Assembly: GCA_964496245.1 (NCBI GenBank)
Contig: CAZBZG010000240.1
Location: 1-7,325 of the forward strand
Direction: 5' to 3'
DNA length: 7,325 bases
DNA from: CAZBZG01 sp964496245
GTDB lineage: Bacteria; Planctomycetota; SZUA-567
Below are positions 1-6,317 of this stretch, piece by piece; position 1 is the first letter of the stretch, and each line of letters starts with the position of its first letter. The position numbers and the translations under genes are program-made. The notes under the pieces are model-generated. The model saw only the letters and a program-made list of their open reading frames with translations. It searched no databases and was not told the DNA's origin.

Positions 1-498
1 GTATTTTCATTCGTTCAGGCGCCGACGCTTGAGGAATTCCTTCTCCTTCTGAAGGAAGCGGGCGTGCACCGGGCGGTCGAGACGGCCGGGGCGGGGGGGC
101 TCGATGCGGTTCGGCGTCTCGACCCCCTCGTCGACCTCTGGCTCTGGGACCTCAAGGCGGTCGACGGCGCGCTGCTGGTCGAGCATGTCGGGGCGGGAGG
201 ACCTCTGGCGCTTGACAACCTCCGCCGGATGCTGGAGGAAGGGGTCGCGTCGATCCGGCTTCGCTTGCCGCTCGTCGCCGGGTTCAATGCGGACGCGGCG
301 ACACTCGCCGGCATCGCCGCTTGGCTTGGGCCCTGGCGGGATCGCGTGGCGCTGGAGATCCTCCCCGGGCATGCGATCGGCGCGGCGTCGGAGCCGGCCC
401 GCGGCCGGATCGAGCCCGACGCGGAGGTATGCGCGCGCGCGCGTGCGATTTTCACCGGCGCGGGCGTCCGTCTCGAGGGGGAGAACGATGCCGATTGA
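1..498 (+). CDS. glycyl radical enzyme activase (radical SAM), C-terminal part
   Basis: This is the last 165 codons of a PFL-activase-like radical SAM protein, open at the left edge, so the CxxxCxxC iron-sulfur motif and any ferredoxin-like insert are not visible. What is visible follows the family order: a helix followed by GVHRAVETAG (about residues 21-30), DLWLWDLK (about 43-50), EHVGAGGPLALDNLRRML (the usual H..TG..N..I..NL segment), the IRLRLPLVAGFN strand, and LEILPGHAIG near the end. The family uses SAM and a 4Fe-4S cluster to abstract hydrogen from a glycine of its partner enzyme in the cytoplasm. Its stop overlaps the start of the glycyl radical enzyme by 11 bases, so the two are almost certainly translationally coupled and form a cognate pair. 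The first five codons (VFSFV) are AT-rich and do not match the SGGEP segment expected just before QAPTLEEF, so the true upstream sequence may be broken at about base 15. Family assignment is firm; the substrate enzyme is inferred from adjacency. Confidence 0.88.
   Translation, partial: VFSFVQAPTLEEFLLLLKEAGVHRAVETAGAGGLDAVRRLDPLVDLWLWDLKAVDGALLVEHVGAGGPLALDNLRRMLEEGVASIRLRLPLVAGFNADAATLAGIAAWLGPWRDRVALEILPGHAIGAASEPARGRIEPDAEVCARARAIFTGAGVRLEGENDAD
475..483 (+). promoter_or_regulatory. ribosome binding site of the glycyl radical enzyme gene
   Basis: A purine run, GAGGGGGAG, ends 4 bases before the ATG at 488 and lies inside the 3' end of the activase gene. It supports starting the enzyme at 488, although the same frame stays open upstream to about 104. 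The homology of the translated protein also begins at this ATG. Confidence 0.7.
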
Positions 499-2644
499 TC
501 TGCCCGCCATCCGCCAAGCGATCCTCGACGCGCCCGACACCGTCTGCCTCGAGCGCGCGCGGCTCGCGACCGAAGGCTATCGCCGTTTCGACAAGGACCC
601 CGTACCGCTCAAGCGGGCACGGACCTTCGCCCATATCCTGCTGCACATGACGCTCGATCTCGAGAGCAACCCTTGGTTTGCCGGCAACACCTCGACCGGC
701 CCCCGCGCCTGGATGCTCCTGCCCGAATACGGCTTCTCCGTTCCCGCTCAAGCGGGCATCGAGGCCCCGAGTCTGGTCGGCCATCTCGACGGCGAAGCGA
801 TCCCCCGGGACGTGCGGGAGTTCTGGGAGGGCCGGTCCCTCGGCCTCGGTCCCGCCGACATCGGCCACCTCGCGCCGGATTTCGAGACAGTTCTCGCCGA
901 GGGGTTGGAGGGGGTGATCGCGCGGCTCGAGGCGGCCGGCCGAGGCGACTCCGATTCCGACCGGCGTGTCTTCCGCGACGCAGCGGTTCTCGGCTGCCGG
1001 GCGGTGATCGATTGGACGGAACGCTACGCCGTCGCCGCGGCGAACCGCGCGGACACGGCGCAGGACCCCGGCCGCCGGGCCCTGTTCCGCCGGGTCGCCG
1101 TCGCCTGCCGGCAGGTTCCCGCCCGCCCGCCGCGCGACCTCTTCGAAGCGTTGCAGGCGGTCGTCCTCCTCCACTTCGCCATTCACGTCGAAGGGCACGG
1201 CTACTCCGTCTCGCCGGGGCGGCTCGATCGGCTCCTCGCCCCCTATGACCGCAGCGAGCCGGAGGCGGGCGACTGGATCGCGGCCTTCCTGCTCAAGCTC
1301 TTCGCCAACTCGCTCTGGGGCAGCCACTCCAAGACCCAGTGCATTACCCTCGGCGGCGCGGACGCCGAGGGGCGGGACGCGTGCAACCGGTTGACGGGGC
1401 TCTTTCTGGGGGCGTGCGAGGCCATGCGGGTGCCCGACCCGCACCTCTTCCTGCGCTGGCATTCCGGTCTCGATCCGACCATCCGCCGCCAGGCCGTGGC
1501 GATGCTCGGACGGGGGGTGAGCATGCCGATGCTCGTCGGCGATGCGGAGACGACGGAGGGGTTGACGGCCGCGCGGATCGATCCGGCGGACGCGCGCGAC
1601 TACTGCGTGATCGGCTGCAACGAAATCGGAATTCCGGGAACGCTTCTCTACGACCCGATCGGTTTCTCCGAGATGGAAGCGCTTCTGCGGGTGCTGCGGG
1701 ACGAGACGTCGCCTCCGCCCCGCACGGGGCAGGAGCTCGCCGCGCGGGTTGCCGCCGCCTTCGAAACCGCCACCCGCGCCGCCCGGACCGCCCACGAAGC
1801 CGTCCGCGACCGCCGCCTGCGGCTCACCCCGACGCCCTTCACCTCCGCCCTTCTGACCGGTCACGCCGAGGCGGGCCGCGACCTCCATGCGTGGATGCCG
1901 GTCGACGTCCCGGTGTTCGGCTCGCGCAATTTTGTCAATTTCGTCAACGGCCTCGCGGCGATCGAGGCGGTTGTCTTACGGCGCAACGCCTATTCCTGGG
2001 ATGCGTTGCGCGATGCGATCCAAACGGACTTCTCCGGCGACGACGATCTGCGAAGTGCGCTTTGGGAAGCTCCGAAATGGGGCAACGACGAGGATTCGGT
2101 CGATGCGCTCGCGGAACGCTGGCTCGCGCAACGCCGGTCGATCTTCGCCCGGATCGCCGGCGGGGACGGGCGACATCTCGTTTGCCACGTGGTGCGCAGT
2201 CTTCACCACGCCGACGGCGCGCGCGCCGGGGCGACCCCCGACGGTCGCCGCGCGGGCGAACCGTTCGCCGACAGCCTCGGCCCGCACCCCGGCACGCTGC
2301 GCCAGGGCCCCACCGCCGTGCTCAACAGCGTTCGGCGGCTCGCCCCGGCCCGTCATTGGGCGGCGGGGACGAACCTCAACCTGACGTTGCCGCTGGCCCT
2401 GGTGCGCCATCCCGATGACGCGGCGAAGACCGCCGCGCTCATCGACGCTTTCTTCGCCCATGGCGGTCAGGAACTGCAGCTGGGCTGCCTCGACGTGGCG
2501 CAGTTGCGCGCGGCGCGGGAATCTCCGGAGCGTTATCCGGACTTGCTTGTCCGCGTCGCCGGCTTCAATGCCCTCTTTGCCAAGCTCTCCCCCGCCGAGC
2601 AGGACGAGATGATTGCCCGCGCCGAAGGATGGCGGGGAGCCTGA
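488..2644 (+). CDS. PFL-like glycyl radical enzyme of unknown substrate
   Basis: This is a complete 718-residue glycyl radical enzyme, the oxygen-sensitive cytoplasmic family that includes pyruvate formate-lyase, B12-independent glycerol dehydratase, choline TMA-lyase and hydroxyphenylacetate decarboxylase. Family landmarks in order are PARPPRDLFEALQAV (211-225), SPGRLDRLLAPYD (242-254), ITLGGADAEGRD (286-297), the active-site loop CVIGCNEIG (373-381) and the C-terminal radical motif RVAGF with Gly692. Cys377 followed by Glu379 fits the Cys-x-Glu arrangement of the dehydratase/lyase branch, with Cys377 the likely thiyl residue. True pyruvate formate-lyase has adjacent cysteines, so that activity is unlikely. 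Two features differ from the common forms GCVEP and RVxGY: Asn378 with Ile380 in the loop, and Phe693 after the radical glycine. At 718 residues it is shorter than the usual 760-850. It sits immediately downstream of, and overlapping, its activase. No shell-protein genes or encapsulation signal were seen. The reaction cannot be assigned from sequence alone. Confidence 0.9.
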   Translation: MPIDLPAIRQAILDAPDTVCLERARLATEGYRRFDKDPVPLKRARTFAHILLHMTLDLESNPWFAGNTSTGPRAWMLLPEYGFSVPAQAGIEAPSLVGHLDGEAIPRDVREFWEGRSLGLGPADIGHLAPDFETVLAEGLEGVIARLEAAGRGDSDSDRRVFRDAAVLGCRAVIDWTERYAVAAANRADTAQDPGRRALFRRVAVACRQVPARPPRDLFEALQAVVLLHFAIHVEGHGYSVSPGRLDRLLAPYDRSEPEAGDWIAAFLLKLFANSLWGSHSKTQCITLGGADAEGRDACNRLTGLFLGACEAMRVPDPHLFLRWHSGLDPTIRRQAVAMLGRGVSMPMLVGDAETTEGLTAARIDPADARDYCVIGCNEIGIPGTLLYDPIGFSEMEALLRVLRDETSPPPRTGQELAARVAAAFETATRAARTAHEAVRDRRLRLTPTPFTSALLTGHAEAGRDLHAWMPVDVPVFGSRNFVNFVNGLAAIEAVVLRRNAYSWDALRDAIQTDFSGDDDLRSALWEAPKWGNDEDSVDALAERWLAQRRSIFARIAGGDGRHLVCHVVRSLHHADGARAGATPDGRRAGEPFADSLGPHPGTLRQGPTAVLNSVRRLAPARHWAAGTNLNLTLPLALVRHPDDAAKTAALIDAFFAHGGQELQLGCLDVAQLRAARESPERYPDLLVRVAGFNALFAKLSPAEQDEMIARAEGWRGA

Positions 2645-2645
2645 T

Positions 2646-2669
2646 CGACGGCGTGGTCCGCGCCATCAT
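2646..2669 (+). repeat. 24-base direct repeat, left copy
   Basis: These 24 bases are identical to 4723-4746 and begin one base after the stop codon of the glycyl radical enzyme gene. In the right copy the sequence encodes part of the dehydrogenase C-terminus (DGVVRAII). Here it has no dehydrogenase context: both flanks diverge at once. The stop codon of the minus-strand zinc-ribbon gene falls inside it. A chance match of this length is implausible. Confidence 0.9.
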
Positions 2670-2803
2670 AAGGTGGTTTCCTCGCCAGTGGCGTGATGCG
2701 GCAAATTGAAGACGGTGCGGCATTGGGTGCAGCGCACGCGCAGCACGCCCGCGTCATCCGGCACGTCCTGCCGGTGCTGGCATTCAGGGCATTTCACGCG
2801 CAT
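2666..2803 (-). CDS. small zinc-ribbon protein (45 aa)
   Basis: This 45-residue protein has four cysteines in two knuckles, CPEC (5-8) and CTQC (25-28), separated by 16 residues. The pattern, ending CTQCRTVFN, matches the short zinc-ribbon domains often found at the N-terminus of bacterial proteins (MJ0042-like style). It probably binds one zinc ion in the cytoplasm; its role is unknown. The ATG at 2803 is preceded by GGGAG seven bases upstream, and the conserved fold starts at this residue. A TTG at 2881 would add 26 residues but has poorer spacing and no recognisable content. It lies 97 bases after the sulfatase stop on the same strand and could be co-transcribed. Its stop codon lies inside the left copy of the 24-base repeat, so the C-terminus (HHATGEETTL) may be artificial, and the native protein may have been longer. 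Confidence 0.65.
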   Translation of the reverse strand: MRVKCPECQHRQDVPDDAGVLRVRCTQCRTVFNLPHHATGEETTL

Positions 2804-2900
2804 GGCGGTTCTCCCGTTTGGCTTGGCACGCATTGGCTGCGTCGCCGGGTGCAGCGTGTTGGAGCCCACCTGCGGCGGCAATGCCTTTTGCAGCCTCCCG

Positions 2901-4400
2901 TTACAGGCACTGCGTCAATCCCAGGCGCTCGTACTGCTCGGCAGGCGCGTCGTTCTCCTGCATGCACCGCACCAGGAGCTTGATCATACGTGCTTCAATC
3001 GCCGGATCATCCAGGGGGTGTTCCTGGCGCGGGTCGGCGTCCAGGTCGAAGAGCATGGTGCGGAAATCGTGGGTGCATTTCCAGCCCCATGCTTCCATCT
3101 GCATGGTCTTGCAGTCCTTGGTGAAGGAAAACGGCTCGGCCAGGGCGACAGTGCGCATTTCCTCCAGCGAAAAGGCCGTTTTCATGTGGGCCGGCATGTG
3201 GGTGTAGTTGTAGAGTGGCGTGTTGGGCTTGCCTTCCTCCGGCGCGCGCATGTAAACATATTTGCCGTCGGTAACATTCACGTGCCCGCCGTGCACGCCG
3301 AAGAGTCCCGCTTCGCGGATGGGCGTGTCGTCTCTGATGACTGGCGTGAGCGGCTGGCCCTGCATGTCGGCGGGCCGTTCCAGGCCGAAGTACTCAAGCA
3401 CGGTGGGCGCAATGTCAATGGTCTGCACCAGGCTCTGGCGGCGCTCTCCCTGCACGCCCAGGCGCGGATCCCACACCCAGAAAGGCGTCCAGGCGATCTC
3501 GTTGTAGAAGGGCATCCAGCACTTGGCCCAGCAGTCGTGCTCGCCCAGCAGAAAACCGTGATCCGTGTTGACGATGAGCAGCGTGTCTTTCCACATGTCA
3601 TGGGCATCCATGAAACTGAGCACCTTGCCGAGGTGTTGATCGCACATGCTGATGAGGGCGGCATTGACTTTGCGGATGTGATCGATGGCGGGGCGATCCT
3701 CCTCTTTGACCCGTCGGTACGGGGGCCAGAAGAAGGGCTTGCCTTCATAGGTGTCTTCGTACATCTGCAAAAAGCGGTCAGGGCTGTGGTAGGGTTCATG
3801 GGGGTCGAAGGTTTCGATGTGAAGGAACCAGTTGTCCTCCTGGTGATTGATCTCCAGGAAGCGCAGCCCCTGGGCGAAGGTCTGCGCCTGGGGATAGGTC
3901 TCTTCCTTTTTCCCATAATAATGCTTGTTGACGCAATCCTGCCGGAACCAGCTCATGGGATCTTTGCCGCCGTCGCCGCGTCCGTCCAGGGTGAAAGGTA
4001 CTTCAATCGCATCGCGCACGTCGGCGATCCAGGGGTCGCCCTCCTGACCGCGGGCGATCTCCCAGGTGCGGTACTTGGTGTGATAGTTCGCGCCGCCTTC
4101 CTCCCAGTAGTGGTAATGGTCGGAACAGAGGTGGCTGTGAATGCCGTTCTGCTTGAGGATCTGCGGCATGGAGTCGTCGAAGGGTTCCAGCGGGCCCCAG
4201 GAGCGGTGGAGAAAATTGTACCGCCCTGTATGCAGTTCGCGCCGGGCCGGCATGCAGGGCATGGAGCCGACGAAGCTTTTGTCAAAGGTGACGCTCTTCT
4301 GCGCCAGGCGCTCGAAGTTGGGCGTTTTGACCCATTCGCAGCCATAGGTGGGCAGCATGTGGCGGTTGAGACTGTCGAACATGACCATGATGGCGCGCAT
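2901..4400 (-). CDS. formylglycine-dependent sulfatase, apparently cytoplasmic
   Basis: This is a complete 499-residue type I sulfatase of the alkaline-phosphatase superfamily, which hydrolyses sulfate esters (some relatives act on phosphonate or phosphate esters). The maturation motif C-M-P-A-R is at 49-53, followed by TGR at 58-60. Cys49 would be oxidised to formylglycine by a separate maturase, which is not in this window. Other landmarks are FDSLNRHMLPTYG at the N-terminus with metal-site Asp9, FDPHEPYH (198-205), and NTDHGFLLGEHDCWAK (278-293) carrying the Asp-His metal ligands. The ATG at 4400 has AAAGGAG seven bases upstream. There is no signal peptide: the catalytic fold begins at residue 3, so the enzyme should stay in the cytoplasm, unlike most secreted or periplasmic polysaccharide sulfatases. 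Base composition is lower than next door (two sampled 60-base rows are 57% GC). This supports a separate origin for the block. Substrate unknown. Confidence 0.93.
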   Translation of the reverse strand: MRAIMVMFDSLNRHMLPTYGCEWVKTPNFERLAQKSVTFDKSFVGSMPCMPARRELHTGRYNFLHRSWGPLEPFDDSMPQILKQNGIHSHLCSDHYHYWEEGGANYHTKYRTWEIARGQEGDPWIADVRDAIEVPFTLDGRGDGGKDPMSWFRQDCVNKHYYGKKEETYPQAQTFAQGLRFLEINHQEDNWFLHIETFDPHEPYHSPDRFLQMYEDTYEGKPFFWPPYRRVKEEDRPAIDHIRKVNAALISMCDQHLGKVLSFMDAHDMWKDTLLIVNTDHGFLLGEHDCWAKCWMPFYNEIAWTPFWVWDPRLGVQGERRQSLVQTIDIAPTVLEYFGLERPADMQGQPLTPVIRDDTPIREAGLFGVHGGHVNVTDGKYVYMRAPEEGKPNTPLYNYTHMPAHMKTAFSLEEMRTVALAEPFSFTKDCKTMQMEAWGWKCTHDFRTMLFDLDADPRQEHPLDDPAIEARMIKLLVRCMQENDAPAEQYERLGLTQCL

Positions 4401-4516
4401 GGCGGGGCTCCTTTGACAATTCGGGTTAGGACTGGATTTCGTGTGGCTGCATGGACATACAGCTTATCCGGCCCGTATTCTTTGTCCTCGGCAGTCACAA
4501 GTTCTCAGCCACCTGG

Positions 4517-4618
4517 CTACTTGGCCGCGTAGTCTTTCTTGAGCAAGATCATATTCAGCCCGGTCATTTCTTCAACAATATCCTGCAGCTTTCTGTAGTT
4601 GTCTGAATACTCTCTTGC
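4517..4618 (-). pseudogene. C-terminal remnant of an unrecognised protein
   Basis: The minus strand encodes about 33 residues ending MTGLNMILLKKDYAAK and a TAG stop at 4517. The piece has protein-like character: it is mixed hydrophobic and charged, with a probable helix (DNYRKLQDIVEEM). Its frame continues past 4618 only as the reverse of the dehydrogenase remnant, so the gene is cut there. It lies upstream of the sulfatase on the same strand with a 116-base gap, so it was probably the preceding gene in the source genome. The 80 bases up to 4620 are 43% GC, the lowest in the window. I do not recognise the family. Confidence 0.5.
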
Positions 4619-4777
4619 CTGCCCCTCGTGGCCTCGGGCCGCATCGACGTCAAGCCCCTGGCCACGCACTTCTTCCCGCTGGAGCGCGTGAGCGAGGCGT
4701 TCGAACTCGTCCACAACTACGCCGACGGCGTGGTCCGCGCCATCATCCAGCCGAACGACGACCTGGCCGAGGAGTGA
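4619..4777 (+). pseudogene. 3' remnant of a zinc-type alcohol/polyol dehydrogenase (MDR family)
   Basis: The frame reads 52 residues to a TGA stop and matches the C-terminal end of medium-chain dehydrogenases such as sorbitol or threonine dehydrogenase. VASGRIDVKPLATHFFPLERVSEAFE (residues 4-29) is the characteristic stretch, followed by DGVVRAIIQPND (36-47). The catalytic and NAD-binding domains are missing, because homology stops at about 4619 with an in-frame stop at 4604-4606. The remnant has 73% GC in its first 80 bases, against 43% immediately before. It contains the right copy of the 24-base repeat. It is not expected to make a functional enzyme. Either most of a dehydrogenase gene was replaced by the sulfatase block, or the contig is misjoined here. 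Confidence 0.75.
4723..4746 (+). repeat. 24-base direct repeat, right copy
   Basis: This is the exact partner of 2646-2669, in the same orientation and 2077 bases away. Here it lies in its natural coding context, reading through DGVVRAII of the dehydrogenase C-terminus. Outside the 24 bases the two loci share nothing. Confidence 0.9.
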
Positions 4778-4796
4778 GGCCCGCGGCGTGCCGGCG

Positions 4797-4804
4797 TGGG
4801 TTCA
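4797..4804 (+). repeat. 8-base target-site duplication, left
   Basis: TGGGTTCA directly abuts the left terminal inverted repeat of the element at 4805-4967 and matches 4968-4975 exactly. Joining the two copies would restore an uninterrupted site between the dehydrogenase remnant and the UroD-like gene. Confidence 0.7.
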
Positions 4805-4967
4805 GGCCTGGTTGAGATTTGGGTAACACCTGAAAGGTGCAGTTTGTAGCCCAGGCACTCTTGCCTGTGCAACGCTTCACGTGTTCCGCCCCAGGCAAGA
4901 GTGCCTGGGCTACAGCCTGCCTCGTAGCGCGTGTGTCACCCAAAACGGCGGACTTCTGAACCATGCC
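4805..4967. mobile_element. MITE-like element with 8-base target duplications
   Basis: This 163-base element encodes nothing. Its ends are imperfect inverted repeats: 4805-4816 (GGCCTGGTTGAG) against the reverse complement of 4956-4967 (GGCATGGTTCAG), 10 of 12 matching. A second inverted pair lies inside: TTTGGGTAACAC at 4818-4829 against the reverse complement of 4933-4944, 11 of 12. The core is the perfect hairpin at 4845-4914. Both sides are bounded by TGGGTTCA, the pattern left by a cut-and-paste transposase with an 8-base stagger. No transposase is present, so the element would need to be moved in trans. Several IS families make 8-base duplications, and I cannot name the parent. The structure is seen directly; mobility is inference. 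Confidence 0.68.
4845..4914. repeat. long inverted repeat (23-base perfect arms)
   Basis: The arms 4845-4867 and 4892-4914 are perfect reverse complements separated by 24 bases. Each arm also contains its own small palindrome (CAGGCA-ctct-TGCCTG), so the strand can fold as one long stem or as two small hairpins. It forms the core of the MITE-like element. Lying between converging genes, it could also act as a bidirectional RNA end or stabiliser. It lacks a flanking T tract, so a standard intrinsic terminator is not supported. Confidence 0.92.
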
Positions 4968-4975
4968 TGGGTTCA
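4968..4975 (+). repeat. 8-base target-site duplication, right
   Basis: TGGGTTCA immediately follows the right terminal inverted repeat of the MITE-like element and matches 4797-4804. Confidence 0.7.
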
Positions 4976-4995
4976 CTATTTGCGATGGGCTGTAC

Positions 4996-6129
4996 TCAGC
5001 AGACGGCGCCCGCATCCCCTGCCGGGCGCGCCGGGGACGATGCGGGCGCGCCGACCGCGCGCCCCTGCTCGAAGAAGTAGCGCAAGGTCTCGTACTCCAC
5101 GTCCGGCGGGATCGAGTGATCGGAGTGGAGGACGTAGCCCCCGCCGCCGCGGAGGACCGGAAGGATCTTCTTCTCGAGCTCGGCATCGATCCGGGCCTTG
5201 TCGTTGCTGATGATCTCGCGCACGTCGATGTTGCCGAAGAACGCGATCCGGTCGCCGAACCGGTCGAAGAGCCGGCGCATGTCCATCCCGGCCTTGACCT
5301 CCATGGCCTGCAGACAGTCCATACCCGCTTCGACCAGGCCGGGCACGAGCGGTTCGACAAAGCCGCAGGAGTGGACGATGACCTTGAGGCCCTTGCTGTG
5401 GGCGAAATCGAAGAGCCGTTGGTGGCCGGGAAGCATGATCTCGTCGTACATGGCCGGCGACATGAACGGCTTCTGTTTGAAGCCCATGTCTTCGTAGAAG
5501 AAGACGCCGTCGGGCAGCCCCTCCTCGGCGAAAAGCACCTCCAGGTGCTGGATGGTGAAGTTCGTGTAGGTCATGACCATGTCCTTGACCCACTCCGGGT
5601 CCAGGGCCATGCCCATGAGCATGTACTCGTGGCCGCAGATGGGATGCATCTGCTCGAAGGGCGCCACGCCCGCCCAGCAGAAGAACTCCTCCCGGGCGGC
5701 CGCCTTGTCGCGCGCCTGCCGGTACCCGTCGAACGGAATCCGCCGACGGTCGACGTCGGTCAGGAACGGCCGGCCGTATTCCTCCCACGTGGCGCGGTCG
5801 CGCACCGTGAAGTCCACGTGCTCGGGCGTGGATGCGTGCAGTTTGTGATGCCGCAGCTTGGCGCCGTTGCCGTCCAGCTTGAGGATGGTCTCCTCGGTCT
5901 CTTCCAGCACCTCGGGCTCGAAATCCAGATTCGCCACGCCGTTCAGCCATCCGCCCGTACGGAGGTCGAGGTCGAAATGCTCGATCATGTCTTCGTCCGG
6001 GCCCACGTGCCCCTCGTCCCGGTATTTCTTGACGGTCTCGCCCCAGAAGGATTCGCTGGCCGGCACGTGGTCCACGGGTTCGCGGACGAGCGTTGCGGCA
6101 AAACGTTCGCGTTTGGTCATGGCGCGCAT
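4996..6129 (-). CDS. uroporphyrinogen decarboxylase-like (UroD/MtaA superfamily) protein
   Basis: This 377-residue protein has the UroD fold signature: VIVHSCGFVEPLVPGLVEAGMD (250-271), then GDRIAFFGNIDVREI (292-306) and GGYVLHSDHSIP (330-341). His253 and Cys255 in HSCG correspond to zinc-binding positions of the corrinoid methyltransferase branch (MtaA type). This makes a methyl-transfer role more likely than haem synthesis, as is usual for UroD-like genes outside haem operons. No corrinoid protein is in the window. The ATG at 6129 has AAGGAG six bases upstream; an open frame continues to about 6246 but is unlikely to be translated. After residue 358 the conserved part ends and a low-complexity tail (GAPASSPARPAGDAGAVC) follows, encoded by an inverted repeat. 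The gene is divergent from the AraC-type regulator with a 188-base gap, suggesting control by it. Superfamily firm, substrate unknown. Confidence 0.88.
   Translation of the reverse strand: MRAMTKRERFAATLVREPVDHVPASESFWGETVKKYRDEGHVGPDEDMIEHFDLDLRTGGWLNGVANLDFEPEVLEETEETILKLDGNGAKLRHHKLHASTPEHVDFTVRDRATWEEYGRPFLTDVDRRRIPFDGYRQARDKAAAREEFFCWAGVAPFEQMHPICGHEYMLMGMALDPEWVKDMVMTYTNFTIQHLEVLFAEEGLPDGVFFYEDMGFKQKPFMSPAMYDEIMLPGHQRLFDFAHSKGLKVIVHSCGFVEPLVPGLVEAGMDCLQAMEVKAGMDMRRLFDRFGDRIAFFGNIDVREIISNDKARIDAELEKKILPVLRGGGGYVLHSDHSIPPDVEYETLRYFFEQGRAVGAPASSPARPAGDAGAVC
5006..5049. repeat. GC-rich inverted repeat in the 3' end of the UroD-like gene
   Basis: Perfect 11-base arms at 5006-5016 and 5039-5049 enclose a GC-rich 22-base centre that can pair further (CCC at 5017-5019 with GGG at 5034-5036). 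The repeat spans codons 361-375 of the UroD-like gene, ending 7 bases before the stop triplet. It could be a short extragenic-type repeat that has extended the reading frame, or a stabilising 3' hairpin. There is no T tract. Confidence 0.7.
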
Positions 6130-6203
6130 GGTGGTCTCCTTGTGTGAAACCGTTGGGGCCTCTGCAGGAGCGCCGGCCGCGCAGCAGGCCCCGCCTTTCT
6201 CCG

Positions 6204-6217
6204 GGCGGGCGCCCGCC
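6204..6217. other. 14-base perfect palindrome in the divergent intergenic region
   Basis: GGCGGGCGCCCGCC lies 74 bases before the UroD-like start and 100 bases before the regulator start. It could be a protein-binding site or a hairpin in the UroD-like leader. AraC proteins usually bind direct repeats, and GC-only palindromes arise easily in such DNA, so support is weak. Confidence 0.25.
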
Positions 6218-6280
6218 ATCCAGCCAAACGCCACTGGATCACTCATCCGACACCTTACCCTACGGAAGTCGCGAAAGAAA

Positions 6281-6309
6281 TGGACCCGGCCGGCTTTTTG
6301 TTGTATGAT
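6281..6309 (+). promoter_or_regulatory. probable sigma-70-type promoter of the AraC-type regulator
   Basis: TGGACC (6281-6286) and TATGAT (6304-6309) are separated by 17 bases. The -10 matches the consensus at five of six positions, the -35 at four of six. Transcription would begin at about 6315-6318, essentially at the ATG at 6318, implying a leaderless messenger. This agrees with the lack of any Shine-Dalgarno sequence before that ATG. Confidence 0.5.
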
Positions 6310-6317
6310 TCCGATCT

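Noticed and set aside
104..487. N-terminal extension of the glycyl radical enzyme in the same open frame
   Set aside because: It overlaps the activase coding sequence in another frame, shows no family similarity (arginine/serine-rich shadow text), and the ATG at 488 has a good ribosome binding site.
2804..2881. TTG start extending the zinc-ribbon protein by 26 residues
   Set aside because: The purine run before it is about 12 bases away, the added residues have no domain character, and the ATG at 2803 has better spacing.
2706..4532. 608-residue open frame on the plus strand
   Set aside because: It is antisense to the sulfatase, whose strand has all the catalytic motifs and a clear ribosome binding site. 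The plus-strand translation has no recognisable domain.
2646..4746. 24-base repeat as an ordinary transposition target duplication
   Set aside because: The right copy is preceded by 104 bases of the same dehydrogenase gene, so the repeat does not abut the end of an insert. No transposase or terminal inverted repeats were found at 2670 or 4722.
6130..6246. N-terminal extension of the UroD-like protein
   Set aside because: The extra residues are low-complexity, and the ATG at 6129 has AAGGAG six bases upstream with family homology starting right after it.
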